Source: an uncultured Pirellulaceae bacterium (lineage in GTDB: Bacteria; Planctomycetota; Planctomycetia; Pirellulales; Pirellulaceae). From it: DNA of 64,000 bases. Where the stretch lies: the NCBI GenBank assembly GCA_934278005.1, contig CAKQWG010000001.1, positions 8,859-72,858 of the forward strand, in the 5' to 3' direction. Each line of letters begins with the position of its first letter. Positions within the stretch are counted from its first letter, which is position 1. Shown one piece after another: positions 58,215-64,000 of the stretch. The notes below the pieces were generated by a model that was given only the letters and a program-made list of their open reading frames with translations, was not told the DNA's origin and searched no databases. The position numbers and the translations under genes are program-made.

Positions 58215-58290
58215 CAGCGTCATGGGCCAGCCACAGCGTCATGGGCCAGCCACAGCGTCATGGGCCAGCCACAGCGTCATAGGCCAGCCC
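58215..58290. repeat. 19-bp tandem repeat, 4 copies
   Basis: CAGCGTCATGGGCCAGCCA repeats at 58215, 58234, 58253 and 58272, the first three exact and the last with one change. It lies directly after the rsmD stop in the 252-bp spacer before the next gene. Confidence 0.95.
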
Positions 58291-58452
58291 TACTACCAAA
58301 AACGCTCGGCAGCTAGTAGGCTTATGACACACTTTAAGGGCCGCTTTGCGTTTGACAGAACCGCCTCAGGTCCATAGTGAATTGTTCTGTGTTGCTTCAG
58401 ATTCCACCCGCCCGCGATCATTTCGCCGCGTCCTCATCAGGAGATTTTCCCC

Positions 58453-59448
58453 ATGGCACGCCCCGTTACGCTCTTCACTGGACAATGGGCCGACCTACCG
58501 ATCGAGCAGATGGCCAAATTGACCAGCCAGTTCGGCTATGACGGTATCGAGTTGGCTTGCTGGGGAGACCATTTCGAAGTCGACAAGGCCATGTCGGATG
58601 ACAGTTACTGTGCCAAGAAGCGCGAGCTGTTGGAAGCCAATGGCTTGGAGTGCCATGCCATCAGTGCCCACTTGGTAGGGCAAGCGGTGTGCGACATTAT
58701 CGATGAGCGGCACAAGATGATTCTACCTGACTACGTGTGGGGCGATGGTCAGGCGGCCGGCGTGAACCAGCGCGCTATCGAGGAGCTCAAACAGTCCGCT
58801 CGGGCCGCGCAGCGATTCGGCGTGGGGGTGGTCAACGGTTTTACCGGCTCGAGCATCTGGCATCTGCTGTATTCGTTTCCGCCGGTGTCTGAGAAGATGA
58901 TCGAGGACGGATTCAAGTTGTTCGCTGACCGGTTTAATCCCATCTTGGATGTGTTCGGTGAATGCGGCGTGAAGTTCGCCTTGGAGGTGCACCCAACAGA
59001 GATCGCCTTCGACATCTATACGGCCGAGCGAGCCCTGGAAGCGGTGGGGCACCGCGAGGAGTTCGGGTTCAACTTTGACCCCAGCCATTTGATTTGGCAA
59101 GGCATCGATCCGGTCGAATTCATTCGCGCATTTCCCGACCGCATCTACCACGTGCACATCAAGGATGCCATTCAGACACTCAACGGCAAGACGGGTATAC
59201 TAGCGAGTCACCTGAATTTCGGCGACCCGCGACGCGGTTGGGATTTTCGCAGTCCCGGCCGCGGCGGAGTGAATTTCGAAGAGATCATCCGCGCGCTAAA
59301 TGTGATCGGCTATCAAGGGCCGCTGAGCATCGAGTGGGAAGACAGCGGCATGAACCGCGAGTTCGGTGCAGCCGAAGCGTGTACCTTTACCAAGAATATG
59401 AACTTCACTCCCAGCGACCGCGCGTTTGACGCGGCCTTTGACGAATAG
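58453..59448 (+). CDS. Sugar phosphate isomerase/epimerase-like TIM barrel protein
   Basis: 331 residues, ATG preceded by CAGGAGA. AP endonuclease 2/xylose isomerase-like barrel: [20 protein letters not shown] at the start, [35 protein letters not shown] (metal-binding Glu/His), [15 protein letters not shown] (Asp/His) and VHIKDAI (His), then IEWEDSGM (Glu). These are the metal ligands of sugar isomerases such as hydroxypyruvate isomerase and inositol-pathway enzymes. Exact substrate unknown. Only 9 bp separate it from thiS, so they are in one transcript. Confidence 0.88.
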   Translation: MARPVTLFTGQWADLPIEQMAKLTSQFGYDGIELACWGDHFEVDKAMSDDSYCAKKRELLEANGLECHAISAHLVGQAVCDIIDERHKMILPDYVWGDGQAAGVNQRAIEELKQSARAAQRFGVGVVNGFTGSSIWHLLYSFPPVSEKMIEDGFKLFADRFNPILDVFGECGVKFALEVHPTEIAFDIYTAERALEAVGHREEFGFNFDPSHLIWQGIDPVEFIRAFPDRIYHVHIKDAIQTLNGKTGILASHLNFGDPRRGWDFRSPGRGGVNFEEIIRALNVIGYQGPLSIEWEDSGMNREFGAAEACTFTKNMNFTPSDRAFDAAFDE

Positions 59449-59457
59449 GTTTGTGTT

Positions 59458-59667
59458 ATGAGTCAACTTACTATCGAGTTCAATGGCCAGCCTTTGGACG
59501 TGCCAGTAGGAACGACGATCGAACAACTCCTGGCTCTGACCGAGATCCGTAGCCGACTGGTAGCAGTGGAAGTCAACCGAGAAATCGTGCCTCGCGCCGC
59601 GCATGCCACGCATGTGGTCAGCGCGGGCGATACGATCGAAGCCGTCACGCTGGTAGGTGGCGGATAG
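59458..59667 (+). CDS. thiS: Sulfur carrier protein ThiS
   Basis: 69 residues. Ubiquitin-like carrier ([47 protein letters not shown]) ending in the diagnostic Gly-Gly that is adenylated and thiocarboxylated to supply sulfur for the thiazole of thiamine. Followed after 83 bp by thiG. No thiF or thiH/thiO lies in the window. Confidence 0.93.
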   Translation: MSQLTIEFNGQPLDVPVGTTIEQLLALTEIRSRLVAVEVNREIVPRAAHATHVVSAGDTIEAVTLVGGG

Positions 59668-59750
59668 GCTGAGCATTGTGCGAGCCGCTGCTGGTACGAT
59701 GCCAAGTGATTCTTAACGCTCCTTTACACTTCGCATAAAAAATCAGGACT

Positions 59751-60644
59751 ATGTCGGCACCCACGCACGAAAATCCACTGCATAATTCGTCACTGCATTC
59801 GCCACTGCACAATGCGCCTCTGGTGGACGACCTGCCACTGCGCATCGGCAGACATGAATTGTCCAGTCGATTGATCGTGGGGACCGGTAAGTACGATACG
59901 CTGGAGCTGATGCGCGATTCGCTGCTCGCCTCTGGAGCCGATGCGGTTACCGTGGCTGTCCGCCGCGAGCGAATGTACGATCGCTCGGGTCAGAACATCC
60001 TGGATTACATCGACCCGGCCAAGTACCTGTTGCTGCCCAATACGGCGGGTTGCTACAACGCGTCGGACGCCGTGCGGGTCGCCAAGCTGGGGCGTGAGAT
60101 CTTGTCTGCCCTAGAGAATCCAGGTGCCGACTGGGTCAAATTGGAAGTGCTGGGCGACAGCAAGACGCTCTTGCCGGATCCCGTGGCCACGCTCGAGGCC
60201 TGCCGCGAATTGGTGGCCGACGGCTTTCAAGTGCTGTGTTATACCAGCGATGATCCGATCATCGCGCAAAGGCTCAAGGATGCCGGCGCGGCCAGTGTCA
60301 TGCCGGCGGGCAGCCCGATTGGCAGCGGTCAAGGCATACTCAATCCGAACAATCTGCGGATCATCCTCGAGTATTTGAAAGAGGGCGATCCAAGCTATCC
60401 AGTTATCGTAGATGCCGGAGTTGGCACCGCTAGCGATGTCTCCATTGCGTTTGAGTTGGGAGCCGATGGCGTACTGCTCAATTCGGCCATTGCCCATGCG
60501 CGCGACCCGGTCCGCATGTCCCAAGCGATGAAGTACGCGGCTCTGGCCGGCCGCGATGCCTACCTTTCCGGGCGCATCCCCCGCCGCCTGTACGCCACCG
60601 CCAGCAGCCCCGAAGAGGGTGTCATCACTAGCCGCACTTGGTGA
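59751..60644 (+). CDS. thiG: Thiazole synthase ThiG
   Basis: 297 residues. ThiG builds the thiazole phosphate carboxylate from DXP, dehydroglycine and ThiS-thiocarboxylate. Conserved blocks: [50 protein letters not shown] (Schiff-base Lys), [36 protein letters not shown], and [14 protein letters not shown] at the end. Residues 1-25 are a non-conserved extension with a short duplicated motif ([15 protein letters not shown]). Next gene starts 9 bp after its stop. Confidence 0.95.
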   Translation: MSAPTHENPLHNSSLHSPLHNAPLVDDLPLRIGRHELSSRLIVGTGKYDTLELMRDSLLASGADAVTVAVRRERMYDRSGQNILDYIDPAKYLLLPNTAGCYNASDAVRVAKLGREILSALENPGADWVKLEVLGDSKTLLPDPVATLEACRELVADGFQVLCYTSDDPIIAQRLKDAGAASVMPAGSPIGSGQGILNPNNLRIILEYLKEGDPSYPVIVDAGVGTASDVSIAFELGADGVLLNSAIAHARDPVRMSQAMKYAALAGRDAYLSGRIPRRLYATASSPEEGVITSRTW

Positions 60645-60652
60645 GGATCGCT

Positions 60653-62353
60653 ATGTATGTTACCGCCCGGTCGACTTTCGTGGCTCGCTGCGTGATGGTC
60701 GCCAAGTCGACCTCGCTCGCAAAAACAATCCTCGCCACTGGGCGTGACTTGTACGCGATTGCTCGCTGCCTGGCTTTATGCCTGCTGCTCACGCTGGTCC
60801 CGCGCGGCAGCCAGCTCGTTGCCCAAGATCAAGTGTCGCCAACTCAGCAGATTGCGCCAGCCCAGCAGGTTGCACCAACTCTGCAAGTTTCGCCAGCGCA
60901 GGCACCACAAGCAGCGCAGACACCACGGCACAGGCCGTCCAGGCCTAACGTGTTGTTCATCTCGATAGATGACTTAAACGACTGGGTGGGCTGCCTGGGA
61001 GGGCATCCTCAAGCGCAGACGCCTAATATGGATCGATTGGCAGCTCAGGGGACGGTGTTCACCAATGCGCACTGCCAGTCGCCGCTGTGCAATCCATCGC
61101 GAACGAGCGTGCTGACCGGCCTGCGGCCAACCACGACTGGAATCTACGGTTTAGCGCCCTGGTTTCGCAACGTTCCCGGTTTTGAAGATGTGGTCACGCT
61201 GCCACAGTACTTTCAGCAACACGGTTATCAGACGCTAACGTGTGGCAAGATCTTCCACGACAGCTACCCACCTACGGCAGCGCGTCAGGACGGCAGCGAG
61301 TTCGACGTGTGGGGGCATCACGGCGGTTTTGGAAAAGCCCCGCCGAAAAAGCTGATCAACATGCAAGGCGGCCATCCGCTGATGGACTGGGGCGTTTATC
61401 CCGAGCGCGACGACCAGCAGGATGACTACTACGTGGCCAGCTGGGCGGTCGACAAGATAGCTGAGTTGGCTCAGCAGCCAGGCGACCAACCATTTATGCT
61501 CAGTTGCGGTTTTCGCCGTCCGCATGTGCCCTGCTTCGCCACGCAACGATGGTTCGATCTGTACCCAGAAGAGTCGTTGATGATGCCGCCGATCCTAGCC
61601 GGCGACCGCGACGACACGCCCATGTTCTCGTGGTACTTGCACTGGCAATTGCCGGAGCCGCGGCTGAGTTGGTTGGAACAGGCTGGTGAATCGCGTTCGC
61701 TGGTTCGATCGTATTTGGCCTGCGTCAGCTTTGTCGATGCCATGGTGGGACGAGTGCTAGATGCATTGCAAGAGCATGGCTTAGCAGACAATACGATTGT
61801 GGTGTTATGGTCCGACCACGGCTACCACTGCGGAGAAAAAGAGATTTCGGGCAAGAATACTCTGTGGGAGAATTCGACGCGGGTGCCACTCATCTTCGCC
61901 GGCCCGCAGCTCAAGCCCGGTGGGCGGAGCAGTCAGCCGGCCGAGTTGCTGGACATCTACCCCACGCTGCTGGAACTGTGCGGGCTGCCTAACAACCCGC
62001 GGCTCGAAGGCCACTCGCTCACGCCACAGCTAGCTGCACCCAACGCACCGCGTGCTTGGCCTGCCATCACTTCTCACAATCAGGGCAACCACGCCATTCG
62101 CACCGATCGCTGGCGGTACATTCGTTATGCCGATGGCAGCGAGGAACTGTATGACCTGCAGGGCGACCCACACGAATGGACCAATCTAGCCAGCCGCGAG
62201 GAGTTACAGCAGCAGAAACGCGTGCTGGCTGAGTGGCTGCCGGCTATCGACCGGCCTCTTGCCCCGGGCAGCAGCCACCGCATATTGACTTGGGATGGAG
62301 CCACAGCGGTGTGGGAGGGCAAAGCGATCAAGCCTGCCCAACTGGAACGTTAG
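60653..62353 (+). CDS. Exported Cys-type sulfatase
   Basis: 566 residues from ATG 60653, with GTGAGG at 6 nt upstream. A long, weak N-terminal region (signal-like stretch LYAIARCLALCLLLTLVPRG) is followed by a repeat linker (QVSPTQQIAPAQQVAPTL). Sulfatase core: NVLFISIDDLNDWVGCLGG (metal Asp pair), QSPLCNPSRTSVLTG with the C-x-P-S-R formylglycine site, TCGKIFHDS, DHGYHCGEKEISGKNTLWEN, and LLDIYPTLLELCGLP. Closest in type to iduronate-2-sulfatase-like planctomycete enzymes that desulfate algal polysaccharides. The active Cys requires a formylglycine-generating enzyme encoded elsewhere. Confidence 0.93.
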   Translation: MYVTARSTFVARCVMVAKSTSLAKTILATGRDLYAIARCLALCLLLTLVPRGSQLVAQDQVSPTQQIAPAQQVAPTLQVSPAQAPQAAQTPRHRPSRPNVLFISIDDLNDWVGCLGGHPQAQTPNMDRLAAQGTVFTNAHCQSPLCNPSRTSVLTGLRPTTTGIYGLAPWFRNVPGFEDVVTLPQYFQQHGYQTLTCGKIFHDSYPPTAARQDGSEFDVWGHHGGFGKAPPKKLINMQGGHPLMDWGVYPERDDQQDDYYVASWAVDKIAELAQQPGDQPFMLSCGFRRPHVPCFATQRWFDLYPEESLMMPPILAGDRDDTPMFSWYLHWQLPEPRLSWLEQAGESRSLVRSYLACVSFVDAMVGRVLDALQEHGLADNTIVVLWSDHGYHCGEKEISGKNTLWENSTRVPLIFAGPQLKPGGRSSQPAELLDIYPTLLELCGLPNNPRLEGHSLTPQLAAPNAPRAWPAITSHNQGNHAIRTDRWRYIRYADGSEELYDLQGDPHEWTNLASREELQQQKRVLAEWLPAIDRPLAPGSSHRILTWDGATAVWEGKAIKPAQLER

Positions 62354-62424
62354 CATAAGCATTCACGCATAAGTTCAGCGGGTGCGATCTGCGCGATACG
62401 CCTGGTTTGTGGCTGAACCTTGCG

Positions 62425-62520
62425 TCCCTCCGCGACAGCCTCGTCTCTGCGTCCCTCTGCGCCTCCGCGCTCTCTGCATTAAAAAACAACGCCGAGGACG
62501 CAGAGGGCCGCGGAGGAGCC
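62425..62520. repeat. Element with inverted CCCTCTGCG / CCTCCGCG motifs
   Basis: CCCTCTGCG (62453-62461) and CCTCCGCG (62462-62469) have reverse-complement partners at 62499-62507 and 62509-62516, separated by an A-rich loop. The left part also repeats TCTGCGTCCCTCTGCG-like words. It looks like an intergenic repeat element; only one copy is seen in this window. Confidence 0.5.
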
Positions 62521-62570
62521 GTCCCCCGCTCCCCATTAATACTCGTCCACTGAATCAACGCGCAGCACGC

Positions 62571-62697
62571 AGTTTAACGCCGAGCCGCAGCAGGCCGCAG
62601 ATGCACGAGTCAATTTAACCAACGCGCGAGACTCTGTTGCACCACGCCGCCGTCCAATTCGAATCATAGCGGCCTGCGCAGGCGACGGCACTGCACA
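62571..62697 (-). repeat. Module A of the composite repeat, inverted copy
   Basis: GTTTAACGCCGAGCCGCAGC at its start and GGCCTGCGCAGGCGACGGC at its end correspond, reverse-complemented, to 21872-22007 (and 22167-22302). Internal similarity is patchy (GCAGATGCAC, CCAACGC, TTGCACCAC), so the copies have diverged. Confidence 0.75.
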
Positions 62698-62732
62698 ACG
62701 CTCTCAGTCACTCTGTCTCACTCAGTCAGCGT

Positions 62733-63290
62733 AAGGAGCCGCGACACGGCCCAGCAATACTTTAGACCGTTTGGTAAAGCGTAGGGTTGAAGGCCTGCTA
62801 AAGCTACGACAAGTCGCAGCACACCAAGGAGCCGCGACGCGGCCCAGCAAAACTTCGGACCGTTTGGCAAAACGTAGAGTTGAAGGCCTGCTATAGCTAC
62901 GACAAGTCGCAGCACACCAAGGAGCCGCGACGCGGCCCAGTAACACTTCGGACCGTTTGGCAAAACGTCAGGTTGAGCGCCTGCTAAAGCTACGACAAGT
63001 CGCAGCACACCAAGGAGCCGCGACCCGGCTCAGCAATACTTCGGACCGTTTGTCAAAACGTAGGATTGAGCGCCGGCTAAAGCTACGACAGGTCGCAGCA
63101 CACCAAGGAGCCGCGACGCGGCCCGGCAATACTTCGGACCCTTTGGCAAACGCGTGGGGCTGAGCGCCTGCTAAAGCGGCGACAAGTCGCAGCACACCAA
63201 GGAGCCGCGACGCGGCCCAGCAATACTTTGGACCATTTGGCAAAACGTAGGGTTGAAGGCCTGCTAAAGCTGCGACTCGTCGCAGCTTTA
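62733..63290. repeat. 93-bp tandem array, about 6 units, ending in an 11-bp palindrome
   Basis: Units are in register at 62801, 62894, 62987, 63080, 63174 and 63267 (spacing 93, 93, 93, 94, 93), preceded by a partial one. Each has AAGCTACGACAAGTCGCAGC, ACACCAAGGAGCCGCGACGC, then CTTCGGACCGTTTGGCAAAA. Because 93 is divisible by 3, frames stay open across it; these are not genes. The last unit ends in AAAGCTGCGAC-TC-GTCGCAGCTTT (63266-63289), a perfect 11-bp inverted repeat. Both halves of the unit are conserved, so it is not a CRISPR array. Related sequences lie at 21.7-22.85 kb. Confidence 0.92.
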
Positions 63291-63431
63291 GAGCCACCTG
63301 GCTCCGCCCCACACTAAAGAAAATCTCAAGATTTACTCCGACTGGCTGTAGCTGATGCAGCGGTTATGCCGATGATCCTTGGGATAGATAGTGCGAAGCA
63401 GCCGTTTAAAATCGCAAGTGGGACGCAAACC

Positions 63432-63875
63432 ATGTTGGTAAAGACCAGTCGTTTTGGGCAAGTTCACAGCAGTCAAGCGGAAGTCATCGTCTTTCCTCAG
63501 GGACTGATTGGGTTTGAGGCGAGCCGTCATTGGTTGATCGTGCCCGATCCCGAAAACACTGACGTGGCGTGGTTGCAGTCGGTCTCACAACCTCAAGTTG
63601 CCCTGCCGCTGATCAGCCCTCGCAAGTTTGCGCCTGATTACCGCGTGAACGTGCCGACACGGCAATTGTCGCCGCTCAATTTACGCAGTTCCGATCAGGT
63701 GTACATCTTGAATGTGGTCAGCAAGTCGGGAAAATCATTGACCGCCAATTTGCGCAGTCCGATTGTTGTCAATCTGACCCAGCGACTGGCCTGTCAGGTC
63801 ATCACCAGCGACGCTTTGCCGCTGGCTTTGCCGATTACTTTGACTAAGAAGACTGCGCTGCGGATGGCGGCTTAG
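63432..63875 (+). CDS. fliW: Flagellar assembly factor FliW
   Basis: 147 residues from ATG 63432 (MLVKTSRFGQVHSSQ), the usual family start; ATG 63366 upstream is less likely. Conserved FVFPQGLIGFEASRHW-like block (here VIVFPQGLIGFE), LQSVSQPQVALPLISP, and VVSKSGKSLTANLRSPIVVN, all hallmarks of FliW. FliW binds flagellin and antagonises the post-transcriptional repressor CsrA. In many bacteria csrA follows directly, but here the next gene starts a protein kinase and csrA is not seen in this window. Confidence 0.9.
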   Translation: MLVKTSRFGQVHSSQAEVIVFPQGLIGFEASRHWLIVPDPENTDVAWLQSVSQPQVALPLISPRKFAPDYRVNVPTRQLSPLNLRSSDQVYILNVVSKSGKSLTANLRSPIVVNLTQRLACQVITSDALPLALPITLTKKTALRMAA

Positions 63876-63928
63876 ATATAATGTTCGATAGGCAGTACAC
63901 GTCTTTCAACAGTGGCAAATGATCGCCT

Positions 63929-64000
63929 ATGCTTCGCGCGCGTCAGCGATTCGGAAAATATCTTATTGAACGTCGAATCGCCGAGGGCGGTTTTGCTACG
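63929..64000 (+). CDS. Serine/threonine protein kinase, N-terminal 24 codons only
   Basis: ATG 63929 opens MLRARQRFGKYLIERRIAEG followed by GFAT up to the window edge. KYLIERRIAEGGFAT is the start of a eukaryotic-type protein kinase domain, with the glycine-rich ATP-binding loop (GxGxxG in variant form AEGGFA). Such kinases are abundant in planctomycetes. The frame is open to the last base; the catalytic part is outside the window. Confidence 0.7.
   Translation, partial: MLRARQRFGKYLIERRIAEGGFAT

Noticed and set aside
62733-63290. CRISPR array
   Set aside because: The unit is conserved over its whole length, with no unique spacers, and no cas genes are near.
62718-63312. Frames coding repeated RLLGVLRLVVALAG-like peptides
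   Set aside because: Product of a 93-bp (31-codon) tandem array that stays open in several frames.

Overview
This window looks like a piece of a planctomycete chromosome, most likely from the Pirellulaceae (Rhodopirellula/Blastopirellula relatives). I infer this from several lineage-typical traits: very large exported proteins with an N-terminal LExLExRxLLA sorting-type motif and C-terminal dockerin-like repeats, a DUF1080 protein, a Cys-type sulfatase, a TIGR03067-like domain, a CxxC small protein next to a ketosynthase, and GC-rich intergenic palindromic repeats. I saw no tRNA, rRNA, CRISPR array or prophage.

Layout. 1-21.2 kb (minus strand): two tandem giant exported proteins. The downstream one (1-3741) runs off the left edge and has an intact metzincin zinc site (HEIGHLLGLGH). 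The upstream one (4008-21185, 5725 aa) is a paralog in which the same site is destroyed while its surroundings are kept. 21.2-22.9 kb: a gene-free block of dispersed composite repeats. 22.9-29.5 kb (minus): a stress/envelope cluster with a SYLF protein, a PRC-barrel protein, an FMN-binding stress protein, a Holin-X/YqjE-like protein, four small proteins sharing one kind of C-terminal membrane anchor (one with a CsbD head), and an HPt protein. 30-35.6 kb: an NtrC-type regulator, RtcB RNA ligase, a DUF1080 protein and mannose-1-phosphate guanylyltransferase. 35.7-40.5 kb: an ABC transporter pair, a short acyl-CoA dehydrogenase, a DNase I-like lipoprotein and a HEAT-repeat protein. 41-47.9 kb: a Ycf48-like/CBM9-like exported protein, two membrane proteins and a small zinc-ribbon protein. 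48-52.2 kb (minus): ketosynthase plus a two-component system (sigma-54 activator and PAS histidine kinase).

52.3-64 kb (mostly plus): a decayed phosphodiesterase, an orphan ParA, a lipoprotein, an esterase, YebC, a nitrilase-family amidase (minus), RsmD, a sugar-phosphate isomerase-like protein followed 9 bp later by thiS, then thiG and a sulfatase, then a second block of the same dispersed repeats (93-bp tandem array), FliW, and the first 24 codons of a serine/threonine protein kinase.

The strongest leads are the active/degenerate metzincin pair, the recurring DGxxFxI...FEF module and the solitary CTNC pair in the 5725-aa protein, the four-gene family of matching membrane anchors in the stress cluster, and the composite repeat family present in inverted orientation 40 kb apart.
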